Positions 52,989-64,000 of a stretch of 64,000 nt of DNA are shown piece after piece; the first letter of the stretch is position 1, and each line of letters opens with the position of its first letter. Under the pieces are notes generated by a model. The model was not told the origin of the DNA. It did no database searches and was given only the letters and a program-made list of their open reading frames with translations. The stretch lies in NCBI GenBank assembly GCA_001600875.1, contig BCLD01000001.1:368162-432161 (forward strand), read 5' to 3'. The stretch comes from Solicoccozyma terricola (taxonomy: Eukaryota; Basidiomycota; Tremellomycetes; Filobasidiales; Piskurozymaceae). A program made the translations under genes and the position numbers.

Positions 52989-54371
52989 TCATTGTTCATC
53001 CTCAGTATCCCGTCCATTCTGATCATTCCCGACGATCTCATGCTGTGCATATCGATCCGCCTCAAATCCAGGAACATTGCTAGCCATCACAGCGTCAAGT
53101 GATGATTTGACCAGTAACAGAAGCGATTCTGCGCATTGTAAAAGAAAAAAAAAGAAAGGAAAAGTCAGTTTAAAAGGAAAAGGGGAAAATTAACAACCTA
53201 AGGAAGACTTGTTTTTTCACCTGCTTCCTGAACTGCTTCTTTGTATTCCCTATTGGCAACTTTCATCTCTTCCTCTAACGATCTCAGTCTGTTATCCTGG
53301 TAATATCAACGTAGATGGCAATGTATATCAGATCCAACCAAGCGTTTCGTCAAGCGTTCGTGCTCTCGACTCACTCTTTCAGGATCAACGTCGATATTTG
53401 GAAAGCTTTCAATCAATTGAGATACTTGTTTCGCGGTGGTCATGAATCTTTCCAATAATTCTCTCTTGGTACCTGCCACGAAAAATCCCCCAAACACCAT
53501 CAGTTTTATTCTGTTCATCTGTTCTCTCTGTTGAAAGCGTTTGCCGGAAAAGAAGAGAATATGTAGCTCGCTATGCTTGCAAGAACACGTTCTAAAGCTC
53601 AGAGAAGAAATGACGCTCGCTGCGCTTGTAAAGAAAGATCATATTCTTCGCTGCGCTCATAGAGAAAGTGCTCGCTCTGCTCGCAATGACGACACAGCTC
53701 GCTACACTCGCGGAAGACTTGCATTCTCCGGTACGCCCAGGAAATCAAGGAAAGCAATCCCCCAACTCACTCTCAAATTCCTCTCTCGGCATATCAACAA
53801 CCACCCCTCCCCCTCCTCCTCCTCCTCCTCCTCCTCCTCCTCCTCCTCCTCCGCCACCACCACCACCACCACCTCTTTCCATCTTCCCCCCTCCATCCGT
53901 CGTCGATGCAACCATAACATCCCTTGGTTCAATAGGTAAGTCAGGATTCGTTTGTTCTCGATGGGCGGCAGAGGTTAAGAAGGAGATTGTGGTGGATGTC
54001 TGGGTGAGAAGCTAGGTTTTGGTGGGGGAGGGATCGGGTGAGCGATGTGATGCGTAGGAAAATTTGAAGAACAAAGTGAAAGAAACTGGACAAACCTCCA
54101 AGACACCATCTTGTAGCTGTTGAATTGTCCGCGAAAAAGGAAAAAAAGATAACAATCAGTTGGATTTCCGCAATACCCGTACAGTAGTTCCCAAGATCCC
54201 TGTACGTACCTGAGTGATTCTATCCTGTAAAACGTGGTTATTACCCCAACCTCAGTATCTGATCACGACTGGTTGGAACCCTAGGGGTGGAGACGGGGAG
54301 ACGGGGAGACGGGGAGACGAGGACTTGCTTCCACTCACCATATCTCTACTCAAGTCGGCATCTAGCAGCAT
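52989..54371 (-). CDS. MED21: Mediator complex subunit 21 (Srb7)
   Basis: About seven exons. Joining small exons gives SRDMDRITQLQDGVLELLTQ, then FLTSAAHREQTN, a run of more than 20 Gly, DMPREEFESTKRELLERFMT, TAKQVSQLIESFPNIDVDPE, and the C-terminal coiled coil DNRLRSLEEEMKVANREYKE .. AVQEAESLLLLVKSSLDAVM. D-R-x-T-Q-L-Q-D at the start and K-x-x-Q-x-x-x-L-I-x-S-x-P in the middle are the MED21 signature. MED21 pairs with MED7 in the Mediator middle module. The poly-Gly run is unusual for MED21 and sits between its two conserved halves. Intron 53473-53770 (298 nt) is about four times the local norm and carries the GC-rich repeat. The first ATG (54371) adds a few residues before the usual start. 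Confidence 0.9.
53560..53750 (-). repeat. Degenerate GC-rich repeat in MED21 intron
   Basis: Read on the minus (host) strand it has GTCTTCCGCGAGTGTAGCGA, GCGAGCAGAGCGAGC, GAGCGCAGCGAAGAATAT and AAGCGCAGCGAGCGTC. The first and third match units of the RAMP4 array nearly exactly, in the same orientation relative to transcription. Confidence 0.82.
53812..53875 (-). repeat. Trinucleotide repeat encoding poly-Gly in MED21
   Basis: A run of CCT then CCA/CAC-type triplets on the plus strand reads GGN GGN on the minus strand, giving more than 20 consecutive glycines. The frame is fixed by conserved MED21 sequence on both sides. Confidence 0.85.
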
Positions 54372-54692
54372 ATTCGAGCAAAGGCGCGAGGATGCTAGAC
54401 TATTGCAGGGTGTTGACCGATGTGAGGAATTGATCTGTGGGATTGGGGATGGACCAAGATAGAGGACTTGGACAGATGCCAATCCCTGGTTGGTGAAGCT
54501 GACCCCGCCCCCCCCTCCCTCCCTCCGCGCGTCGATGTGCCACGTGGCTGGGACTGGTTCGTTTGGTTCCCAACACCGGGGATGGCAGTGCAACGATTCA
54601 ACGGTCAACGGTCAACGGTTCAGCGGTTCAACGGTTCAGCGGTTCAACGGTTCAGACATCGACAACATCCACCAACCTCTCCATATCCAACA
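54372..54692. promoter_or_regulatory. Divergent promoter region, MED21 / secreted protein, with tandem repeat
   Basis: 321 bp between start codons. It contains a C-run and, at 54590-54656, an array of CGGTTCAACGGTTCAG-like units just before the plus-strand start. Because the array is so close to the ATG it is probably transcribed as 5' leader. Confidence 0.55.
54590..54656. repeat. Tandem repeat (CGGTTCAACGGTTCAG-like units)
   Basis: Alternating CGGTTCAA and CGGTTCAG units, plus CGGTCAA variants at the left end. Located 37-103 bp before the start codon at 54693. Confidence 0.9.
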
Positions 54693-55640
54693 ATGCATCT
54701 CCCTCTCCCCTTCCTCCTCGCTCTCATCTTCGCTTTTACCTCCACAATCGCTGCTCAATCATCGACATCATCATCGACATCGACGTCTTCAGCAAGCGCC
54801 TCTCAAGTTTCCTCGAATAGTTCAAGTATACCCAGTGGGAATGCAACGATCACTAGTGCACGGCCGAGTGTGACTGTCGTTACTTCGTATACTGTGAGTG
54901 TGTTGGGTCCCCGAGCATAGTGAAGGGAACGCAGCGAGCGCAGCGAGCGAGCTATACACCTTGTATACTCGTATACTATTTGAATACTGTATGTACAAGA
55001 CTGACCTCATATTCGTTTACATTCCCATTTTCATATCATCCTCTAGCTCTCCGGTAGTCGCAACGCAACGGTCGCATACACTACCACAATATCCATCACT
55101 GTAAGTAGTTTTTTTTTTTTTTTACCTTTCCAACAAATCATTTCCCCAGTCTTTCACCCCTTGACGTCCCGGTTCTTCCCCCCCCCCCCCCGCCCCTCTT
55201 CTTTTCCCCCTTTATCGTAGTATAATTCCACCTCTGCAACCCCATCAACGACAAGTACAAACTATACGACCCTTCCTTACGCACCTCAAACGGTATCTGA
55301 TGGTAATGCCGGTGGAGTATCAACTATAACAGCACCTGATCCTGGAGCTAGTGGGATAAGTAAGTCAATTTGCTCGCGGAGGAATCTCAAAATCTCCATC
55401 CATGATGGCGGTGGGGGTTTTAGGGTGGGTGTGATATTATTTAATACAAGGGAGGACTGATCGTCGGGGAAACCCTTTCTTTTCTTTTCTTTTCTTTTTC
55501 TCCCTCTCTCATTCCGGTCGTTGATAGATCAAGGTCCAGGGGATAATTATGTTTCCGGAGCGAAAAGGGTGATCAAGATGAGTTTGATGGGAATTGGAGG
55601 TAGCATGATTGTTGGATTGGCTATTGTTGCTATTGCTTGA
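54693..55640 (+). CDS. Small secreted, probably GPI-anchored, Ser/Thr-rich protein
   Basis: Four exons. The start MHLPLPFLLALIFAFTSTIA is a clear signal peptide followed by a Ser/Thr-rich stretch with several N-x-S/T sites (NSSS, NATI, NATV, NYTT). Introns are 54894-55046, a second after TISIT containing long T and C runs, and a third after GASGI. The protein ends SGAKRVIKMSLMGIGGSMIV plus a short hydrophobic tail, fitting GPI-anchor addition near the SGA. The product is about 170 residues. Heavy O-glycosylation and a cell-wall or plasma-membrane location are likely; no enzyme domain is visible. Intron 1 carries a short copy of the GC-rich intron repeat. Confidence 0.82.
54904..54955 (+). repeat. 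Short copy of GC-rich intron repeat
   Basis: GAGCATAGTGAAGGGAACGC and AGCGAGCGCAGCGAGCGAGC lie inside intron 54894-55046 of the secreted-protein gene. It is more degenerate than the RAMP4 and MED21 copies but again in host-gene sense. Confidence 0.65.
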
Positions 55641-55936
55641 ACGACGGACAATTTTTCTTTCTTTCTTTTTCTTTCGTTCTTTTCTCTTTTTACAACGACA
55701 TGAACTCCCGTACGAAGACTTGTGACGATAACCCCTCACCCCTCCCCCTCCCCTCCCCCTCTCTGATTATGTAATCAATCCGGACATTTTATATCATCAC
55801 TTCCCACCTCCTCACCCTCCTACCTACCCTGGAATGGGACTTCGGTGCACAACCACCACCCCCACCCCCACTTGACGGGCATCCACCCTCATCTCACTGT
55901 CATGTAACAGTGGACAACAACTACAACTCCAAGCTC
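55641..55936. other. Intergenic region before SWT1
   Basis: The 3' flank of the secreted-protein gene, with T-rich and CCCT-rich runs, and the short SWT1 promoter. The SWT1 frame stays open upstream of 55937 but without an ATG. Confidence 0.45.
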
Positions 55937-58000
55937 ATGTCATCACCAATGTCCTCCCTCTCTCGACATGCACCTCGACAATCAACTCAATCAGGGTCCA
56001 TATGGTCGTCTGTCCCCTCTCATCAACCGGTAGCTACCGATAACCACGCAGCGAACAAATGGGATGGTAGTCGGAATGATATGCAAGCTGTAGTGCATGA
56101 TCTGCATGAGGATAGGGGAATTGTAGATGTGGAGATGGTGGATGTTAGCGAGTTGGCGTTTGATGAGGAGATTGGGGATAGTCTGAGGATTCAGGTGATT
56201 GTTGAGCATTGATATTGGATCATTTTCAATAATGTTGCGAGAAGGGATAAAGTCGTATGATTAACCCTCGAAATTACCTTTTTTTTTCCCCCCACCCCCC
56301 CCTTCTTTAGGGTGATGAACGAATCTTTCTCGCTCTCGATACCAACATCTTCATTTCCCATTTATCAACAATCAAATCACTCCACTCTCAACTCCCAACT
56401 ACTTCTCCCCAAATCCGTCTTCTCATACCCAACACCGTCATCTCCGAACTCGATAAACATAAAAATCGATTCTCAACCACCGAAAAACTATCTCTTCCTT
56501 CAAACCCAAGGAATAATAATAGTTCAGCATCGATACATAATCCGGAGAATAATATAAAAAATCGAATACAAAGTGGTAGGAAAGTGGCGCTTGGGACGAT
56601 AGCAAGGGAGGCGGTGGAATGGTTGTTAGGAGTCGGACGAAATCAAAGAGCGGGTGGTGTCGGAAAGCAGGTGGTGAGGTTTCAAACGTGGAATGAGATG
56701 GAATCTAAAATCAGAGTCAGTGCTGGGGGGTTTTTTTTTCTCTAAATGTTCACCATCACATGATTTTCTTTTCCCCCAAAGAAGCTAATCTTTCCCTTTC
56801 GAATTCCCCTTCCCTTGCCACCCCTTCCCCCTTCAGTTACCAAAAGCGGATGATCGTATTCTCGATTGTTGTCGATATTTCTCTCATTCTGGCTCAGCTC
56901 GGGTGTTTCTTTGGACAGATGATCGAAACTTGGCGCTTCAAGCGGAAGCGAATGGAATACCGTCCTTTGGTAACGAGTGTTTCTCCGTAGAGGACATCTT
57001 GGGTATCCTTCAGCGCAATCAAGAACGGCGGCGGTCCGTTGCAGATCTGTCCGAGTCGTGGAGTAGCGATACTAGCGAGAGAGCGGCGTATAAATCTAGG
57101 AACCTCTCGCGGAATCCCTCCGTCTCACCAGATCAAATCTTACAGGCCAACATTCTCGATGACCACATAGCAGTCTTGCAGAATTCCAATCACCAAACAC
57201 AAACGAAACTTCAACGTATACCTCACGCCGCACCCGCGGTGAATAAACATTCACTGCGTCACATCAAATCACATCAATCGGACCGCCGTACCGTGATTGA
57301 AGGACAGCCAGCTCTACAAGCTTTCCTCAGTTCGCCAGATATCACCACTCTCCTCCTAGCCCTCGAAGAAGCCATCGCGCTACCCATTTACATGGCCTTG
57401 CTATACCTGGTAGCCGATGGTGACCCTATGAAATTGAGGCTCTCTATTCTTGGAAAGGACGATCCGGGTCCTAGTGGGTGGACATTCACGAGGTGTTGCG
57501 AATTGATGATTAAATATTGGGATTCATTCACTCTGCTCTATGGCTCATCAATATGGGAAAATTCGACCTCGGACACTATGGATATCGACATGACTGACAT
57601 CCCGAACGAACCACTTGCGCTTCACCAACATCAAAGCACGGCTTCTCATGCCCTCACCACTTCGATCGCTTCATCTAATCCAGATCGCCTATCACCAGAA
57701 CGATGGATGGCTTCGCTCAAACCTCGTTATCTGGACGACAACTCGGCCTCCAACATCGTCTCTGCCGAACACGGCTTGCAACATCTGTTGGAAATTGCAA
57801 CTTGCCACTCACACTTCCATAACCTTCCGTCTCTCAACGACAAACTAATGAATGACTTGACGACATCTGCAATCTCCGTTCTCTTTCTGGGCCCTGAATG
57901 CACTCGTAACGGCCCCGCTGGATGGTGGCTAGATGACTCGAACCGAATCTGCATAGAAACCATTGTCCAACAGCTTGGAACGCTAAGGCGTGTCTCCTGA
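55937..58000 (+). CDS. SWT1: PIN-domain endoribonuclease SWT1
   Basis: Three exons. Removing introns after SLRIQ and after ESKIR gives a complete PIN nuclease: IFLALDTNIFISHLSTIKSL (Asp), RLLIPNTVISELDKHKNRFS (Glu), LPKADDRILDCCRYF (Asp) and ARVFLWTDDRNLALQAEANG (Asp), so all four metal-binding acids are present. The C-terminal 300 residues are helical (QAFLSSPDITTLLLALEEAI, MIKYWDSFTLLYG), as in Swt1, which acts at nuclear pores to remove faulty mRNPs. The first visible ATG is at 55937; the frame is open upstream only with GTG, so a short earlier exon is possible. Confidence 0.92.
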
Positions 58001-58112
58001 CGACGAGATCAAAACGCCACCATAATTAACGAATGTCCTTGAAATGTCCGAATGATAGATTGTATAAACGAGTTACGATGTCTCGTGCAATAAAACACAG
58101 TGCAGATATCTA

Positions 58113-61100
58113 TCACAGCATATCAACGTCCACCTCTCCGTCTTCCTCATATTCTTCTAGCGCTTCGACCAGTACAGTCCCTCTTGGCGGGGCAGCCGCG
58201 ATCTGCTTGCGGTACATCCCGGCAAACTGTGCTGCCGTAGTTGCCTCCTCCCAGGTCTTGTCGTCGCGAACACGGATAAATCTGGGGAAGCGCATACTGA
58301 GCCCGCGCTCTCCTCCAAGATGGCTCATCGCAGCCGGGTAAACGGGTGACAAGGAAATATCTGCTCCCCGGATCTCCCAGACCTGTTGTCAAAAAAAGGG
58401 ACATGAGGGGACCGATATCGTCATGAGCCACTGTCACGTCTCACCTCAGATGGATCGAACCATACGTCTGGCCGATAGCCTCCTGTCTCGACGTATGCCA
58501 ATGGAGAAACCTTGCTACACTTTTCCGGCAAGCCCTCAGCAGGGTACCTAGCAGTAAGGTCCTTGTAAAATTGGTCTGTAAAACCTATTCAAATGGGAGG
58601 CGTCAGAACAACCCCTTCGCCGGATGCATACCAAAAGGTCGCCTACCCGATATACCTTTAGACCACGGGGTGGGCAGAGAGCAGGGTATGGTGTCAGCAG
58701 TAGGATTTGAGTTGAAGAGCTCGCCACTCACATTTACAGACTGCCTCCAAGGCACCTGTCTCGGGGTTGTACAGCGCCAACAAGATTGGACTCCACCATC
58801 CAGCCTTCCTACCAGAACCCCACCAGGCGCCAATCGGTACCAGATCTAGAGAGTCGCCCATCCCTTCGAGATAGTCTTTTCCCGCAGTTTGATAAACAGA
58901 GTCAATCATCTGGGAGGCTCCCAGTTTCTACACACATAAAGCTCACCCTTCTTCACCTTCAACCAACCCTGACTTCTCGCATCTGGCTCATAGGTGGAAG
59001 GAAGTGGCTTCTTTCTGCTTCCAACAGACTTCTCTGCCTTTTCCTTGCTTCCTGCCTCCTTCTCTAGATCGATGGTTCCGTCCGCATCCTCGTCGTCTTC
59101 CCCGGCAAGGCCCTCGCCGCTTTCCAAAAGCTTTACCATGAGACCTTCGCACTTTTGACTAACGACCATATCGAAGAATGCCTGAACATCTGCGGGCTTG
59201 GTTGAGTCGATTGATTCTACGTGAGCAAATCGAGCGATGGTCAAATCGTCCTTGTTGTAATAAGGTGGAAAGACCTCGCGCAGGAGATGACGGCGAATGG
59301 AAAAGGGTTGATTCAGCAGCGGCTGGAAACGATCTTCAATCAGTATGCAATGATTGACGGCTCTAGAAGAGCAGCTCACCATGTCATTGATCAACATCAA
59401 ATCGAATGCGAAGACGCCAACGATGACCTTGATGTCCTGGACTTGTACGTCCTTCTTCGCACGATTTGACAACTCTTGAAAGGTCTTGTATGCACCCGTA
59501 TCTTTGTCAACAGCAACGATTTCCGCGTCCATGACAAAAGATGTCACTTTGGAAGTGTGCAAGAGCTCCAGCATTGTCTCATTTGGCTGCGATAAAGCAG
59601 GATCTTTTGAAAAGCTAGCTGGCTTGACACGCGGCGGTCGGCGCAGCATCTCTAGGACGAGACCACCTACATCAGGGTACTGTTTACAGATTATCAGTTC
59701 TGCATTTCGCATGCGCTGTGACCGTGAAGACAACCCACCTTTTCCGTCATGTCTTCGAGGTGACTGTCGTCCTGACTGTCAGCGAGAAGCGCATAGCTTA
59801 CAACTGGAATCCTGTACTCACCGACTAAAGAGTCTGACCCAGACTTTGGCGCTGCCATGCTCTGCATTGAACCATCTACCGCCCCCATCATCATCGCCAC
59901 TGGGACCGTCCAGTCTTGCGTGAATCTGGACTCGTTGGCCATCCAGCTTAGCTTCAGATGTGAATGGCAACTTGCCAAGTCTGGTAAACACCTCTGCGAG
60001 TGAGCGGGTGATGCTTCCGAGCATAGGGGAGAGAGGAATGCCTGATGGCAAGCGATTCAGCGGGAATCTTACCGGCGGGGAAAACAGACCACGTACCAAC
60101 GGATAATGGCACTCGCTCCATCAAGTTGTTCAAACCACCCTCGAGTAATGCACGGACAATATCTTCATAATTAGGGTGTCGAACGCTGGTAAAATGAATC
60201 AGTTGGCATGCATCTGATATAAATCGTTGACGCTCTCACTATGTTTTCCTCAGCATTGCCGTGCCCTCCATCAGTTTGGCTTCGATGCGCTCTCTTGCAA
60301 TATCCGGTTCCTCTTTCGCCCTTCCACGCCCTTTTCCTTTGACAGGCAGCGGTTTTACCTGGTCCAACTCCTCGTTGGTGGCATGAAGATCGCTCGCTGT
60401 TTGAGTTAGTGCACACGTTACTGCTCGAGTAAGGACGAAGGCTCGGGCCAGCGACGCCAGCAGCGTCTATTAATTTGAGACCTCAGCTGCGGTGCTTGAC
60501 AGACACGAGCCTGGAAACACTTACTAGTCTAACAGCTCCTATCCGGAGATGAGATACTAGTGTTCTCTGTTTTGACGGGAGAGTTGAGCTGATAACCGGG
60601 CATTGCACAGGTACATATGAACAACTCACGACGAGATACCTTACTTCCTCCCCCTTTGCCTGGACCAGCAGCCTCCTGACGATCTCCCCCTTGGCCTTGT
60701 TAGAGCCGTTACCCTTTGTTTTAGCTATCTGAATCAAACGAGAGTATACCTGATGTGCTAGAAGGGGCGCTGGATTGATTAAGGTGCGTAAATTAGACTA
60801 TCATGGAAGGAAGAACATCGAAATCAGTGAACTTTGACGCCGTTGGGCGACAACTCTGCTCGAACTGACTTTCGCCTCAAATGCAACGTCTCCAGGATCC
60901 CCATGTTTATTCCAGAGTCGTTTCATGCCGTCTCTGCCTATGCCGCTGACCTCCGTTACCGCTTTACTCAGCACTTGACTACCTATACCGAGTTCGAGCG
61001 GGATATAAGAAGGTGAGAGGTGATTTGACAGAAGGTAAATCGTAGCAAGAAGATCTTGTGGTGAATGATATATGAGAAGACGCAGGAAGCTGCAGGGTGG

Positions 61101-62075
61101 AAGAAGTCAACAATGACGCCACAAAGGGCTTGATAAATTGCAGCGAACTCACTTGGTTAAAATCCGCACGATCGCTAGTCTGCTCCTTGTCCCTCCAACA
61201 GCCACATAAACTCCTACTAGCACCTCATACGGTAGTCTTCCGCCTGGCCACAGCTTCATTCTCTTTGCAAAGACTTCCGGCCGAAACGTCAACACGTCAA
61301 CGTCGAATTCAAGTGGGGGAGCGTCCGGGTTGTCCACCTCCGGGTCGGATTTGACAACAGAGAGGTCATGAACTGATATGTTAGATGTTGCTTGTTGTTT
61401 TGACAAAGCGTGAGAAGGAGACCCTAGTGATGGTTTGAACTCGATCTCTCGGAGTGGCGTCGCTTCGAGTTTGATGCGGTCGGACGCTTTGAGGAAGATG
61501 CCAGCGATAGGTGTCTTGCTGTGGAGACTATGAGTTATTTTAGGTTTCTTCTCCTCCGGTGACATTGGCACGGCCCGTTTGTCTTCATGGATCGCCGGTT
61601 TATTGTCACTCTGAGAACTCAAAGAGGGCTCATTCCCAGCAGTGATGCTTCTTCCAATGCCATCTCCGTCGACATCCCAACCCTCCTCCCTTGCCAGTTG
61701 CTTGGCAAGCTTAGTATCCCCATCATCTTCTGATGCAGCTCTCAGTTGTGCTGCAACCGTAGATGGTCCTGGGCCTGCTACAGCATTGTGAGATCCTTCA
61801 TAGTGGGTTCGTATTGCAACCGGAGCTGGATGGAGCTCCTCGATCCCATCATCCGAATCAGACTCGATGTTGATTATCTCGTCATCTTGCGGAGCGATTT
61901 TCCGTTTCTTCGATGATCTGGTACCGTTAGTTCCCCCATTGGTGTTGTAAATGTTGGCTGATGCACCCTTTGGAGAAGTGAAGAATGCATTCAACGTAGG
62001 TTGCTGCTGATTCGCGGTTCTGTTCTTCTTAACAGGAGTGCTCGGCGGCTCTTTGCGTTTCGGTTTAGATGTCAT
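58113..62075 (-). CDS. CDC9: DNA ligase I (ATP-dependent)
   Basis: About twelve exons. The N-terminus has a PCNA-binding PIP box, QPTLNAFF, close to the start, then a disordered nuclear arm. The DNA-binding domain includes [20 protein letters not shown] and [15 protein letters not shown]. The adenylation domain has the nucleophile motif [73 protein letters not shown] and [20 protein letters not shown]. The OB domain ends [12 protein letters not shown] and an acidic tail. It seals Okazaki fragments and repair nicks. At VCK|CFTDQFY the usual fungal CMSGF is shortened, so a micro-exon of a few codons may have been missed in the long intron there (about 58590-58735). Confidence 0.95.
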
Positions 62076-63135
62076 GAGCGGAACGGTCCTCAGATCGGCA
62101 ATTCGGGGAGCTGCTCTATGGACGAAGTGGACACAGACCGATCAGGACCATCTACGTCGTGCTGGAGTTGTGTTCAGTCTAACCCTGGGTCCGTCGTCCA
62201 TCGATCGATCTCCTATCATCATCTACTTGTGGGCACGTGTCGGTTATGTTACTTTTCCCATATTCGCCACCCGCGGTGCCTGGCTTGCCTTGTAGCAGGG
62301 AATGCAAGAGAGCAAGCCAGGCAGTACTTGAAGAGTATCACCAGCTTATACGTAACCTGATTCTCGTTGCTTCCTGGGAGACTGCGGGATAAATATTGCT
62401 GTCGTCCGGGACCTCGATTATTGTCAACGGTCCTTGAACAGCAGTCGTTTTGCAGGAAAACTTGCTCGGAGTCGGACCACATACGGAAGTTGCAGAAGTT
62501 TCATGTCACAGGTTCATATATGGGATATGGGATCCATTTTCGCAACTTTAGTCTCCCGCTGCACTATTTTTCTGAGTTGTAGATGCCACTAATCAATGAC
62601 TTCAGCGTGAAACAAACATAAAGGCGCCACATTCACTCTATCCGCAGTTGCTATCCATTTGTCAGGATTATAGGGATCTGATCATGAGGCGTGTTGGGTT
62701 TCTATACAACTGGGAATGCAATTTCACCTCTGGTCTGGAATTGTAACCTTTTGCCTTAGTGGAGGGAGGTCCAGTTAGTGATAGTCACGTCGCAGTTTCA
62801 TTTATTACATCATCCAATTGCAATTCCTGTCTCGTGTTCCGTCGGAAACCCTTGATTCCAGGTCGGTGAATCGCTAAACAGAGTCATAATAGCCTGTGAT
62901 TACATGAATGGGAAACCTGGGGCATATTCTCGTAGCGGATGCGGCCGATCACTCACCTTCGTTACCTGCGTTGTCAACTAATCCAACTCGGCATCACTCA
63001 GAATGATATTGCGTACTATCCCTTCCTCCAATTGAACCTTCGTCCTTTTTTCCAAGGTCTGCTCCCCTATTCACTGTCAGTTCGCCTTGATTCCCCCTTT
63101 ACCTCATCCGCCAGACTCGTCACGGTATATTGGAG
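62076..63135. other. Intergenic region upstream of DNA ligase I
   Basis: About 1 kb holding the CDC9 promoter and the 3' flank of the next minus-strand gene. Frames on both strands are short and lack splice partners. No ACGCGT (MCB) box was noticed near the ligase start. Confidence 0.4.
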
Positions 63136-63885
63136 CTACGTCGCTTGAGGTATTTCCTGGGTTTGACCAGCCTCCAGAGTCAAAGTAGGTATTGGCACAA
63201 GAGGGGGTCGATTCGATTCTTCTGGTGGTCCTACTGTTGTAAGTTTGGGTGAGTCGTCTTTTTTCGGGTTTAAGACCACTGCTCTTGGTCCTGGTACGTC
63301 AGTCTCATTGAGACTGACTACATTACCTTCCGCAACAGCGGTTCTTTTTCTATCTATGTCTGGTATGCGAAAAAAAATCATCCTGTGCAGTCCAATACCG
63401 TTGCGACATAATTTCATCGATACAGGTCGTGGCCTAAATCTGAAGCGCTTGGGCTTCCCATAAATCTTTCTCATCTCTTCTTTCAAGTTTCTTCTCAGCA
63501 TTCGCCCAGGCGCAGTGTCCCATACCTACTCCAATTCACGCGTAGATAATGAGGTCTCCCGTTCACTAAGTTGTCGAAGCATTAGCCTGCAGAGTTGAGC
63601 ATCCCTTCTTCTGCGTTTGCTCTCCTTCCTACCCTCATAGAACCATTTCGAGAACACTTTCCGGAGAATCACCTCGAGCTGGAACTCGATGTAATCCCCG
63701 AGAGGGATTCGATACCTTCCAACCGTGAGGAAGGGGTAGAGAACTAGATAACTGTGAGCAGCGGGTATTGACATAATCTGTGCGCTGGTATTGAGCCTGG
63801 ACCACCTCGATGGCTGCTGGCTGCTACCTCGCCTAGGGTTACTCCCTCGGCGGTGGCGAACCACGGAAACGGTTGACGACAACAT
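63136..63885 (-). CDS. Hypothetical basic protein, 5' end uncertain
   Basis: Three exons can be joined. MLSSTVSVVRHRRG .. DYIEFQLEVILRKVFSKWFY, ending RETSLSTRELE, connects through a short GTAGGT..GCTGAG intron to RNLKEEMRKIYGKPKRFRFR. A 48-nt GTCGCA..TACCAG intron then joins IDRKRTAVAEGNVVSLNET, ending at EIPQAT. The protein is rich in Arg/Lys, with a helical middle and a Pro-rich end. I do not recognise it. The true start could lie beyond the right edge of the window, and the GTCGCA donor is unusual, so the model is tentative. Confidence 0.45.
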
Positions 63886-64000
63886 ATAAGCGCAACATCG
63901 TCCCGCCCTTTGACCGCCAGCAAGCGCGTCCGGTGATTCGTCATCACTAGACCGAGTCGTTCAAGCGTCCATTGTTCCGGGTTGCTTGAGAGAATGGATA

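Noticed and set aside
53668..54015. Plus frame with poly-proline
   Set aside because: It is the antisense reading of the MED21 poly-Gly repeat and its repeat-filled intron.
54590..54656. Candidate tRNA B-box (GGTTCAA repeated)
   Set aside because: The GGTTCAA is part of a short tandem repeat and no cloverleaf arms or A-box can be formed around it.
62001..62360. Plus frames over the DNA ligase start
   Set aside because: They overlap the ligase first exon in antisense and have no partner exons or recognisable domain.

Overview
This is nuclear DNA of a basidiomycete yeast, most likely a tremellomycete (Cryptococcus/Kwoniella/Tremella type). The genes are densely packed and intron-rich. Introns are mostly 50-80 nt with GTNNGT donors and short pyrimidine-AG acceptors. 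The protein set (San1-like RING E3, NBR1-like receptor, KAT6-type acetyltransferase, HAM1-like protein, CWC22, PCH2, SWT1, DNA ligase I) is that of an ordinary eukaryotic chromosome arm. I see no prokaryotic, viral, transposase or CRISPR sequence, and no tRNA or rRNA gene I could support. Almost no gene is one uninterrupted open frame, so the models below were joined by hand at splice sites that restore conserved protein sequence.

Layout. 1-10892: three minus-strand genes, a San1-like RING protein cut by the left edge, an autophagy-receptor-like NBR1 protein, and a MYST histone acetyltransferase with a MOZ-type double PHD finger. 11250-26367: WDR70, an uncharacterised protein, frataxin (minus), TRF4-type poly(A) polymerase, an alpha/beta hydrolase and ATIC/ADE16. 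26566-35077: an MCPH1-like BRCT protein, a HAM1-like protein and one doubtful small gene, all minus. 35747-46427: CWC22, a nuclear hypothetical protein, Rab7/YPT7 and PCH2/TRIP13, all plus. 46813-58000: F-box protein, RAMP4/YSY6, NFU1, a hypothetical protein, MED21, a small secreted or GPI-type protein and the SWT1 nuclease. 58113-63885: DNA ligase I and a basic hypothetical protein, both minus.

These are mainly housekeeping genes with no obvious cluster. Recurring themes are nuclear RNA and DNA maintenance (TRF4, CWC22, SWT1, CDC9, MCPH1-like, PCH2), chromatin and transcription (HAT, MED21), and mitochondrial iron-sulfur assembly (frataxin and NFU1, about 33 kb apart). At least five gene pairs are head-to-head with 130-360 bp between start codons, so shared promoters are likely.

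The least ordinary signal is a degenerate GC-rich repeat family (core GTCTTCCGCGAG and GAGCGYAGCGAAGAATAT). It lies in or next to introns of three neighbouring genes (RAMP4, MED21 and the secreted protein), always in the sense orientation of the host gene. The best copy group appears to have displaced or obscured the last exon of RAMP4. Other notable points are an 82-nt cytosine run inside a YPT7 intron, a LIR-like motif at the end of the NBR1 protein, and the metazoan-style double PHD finger on a fungal MYST enzyme.
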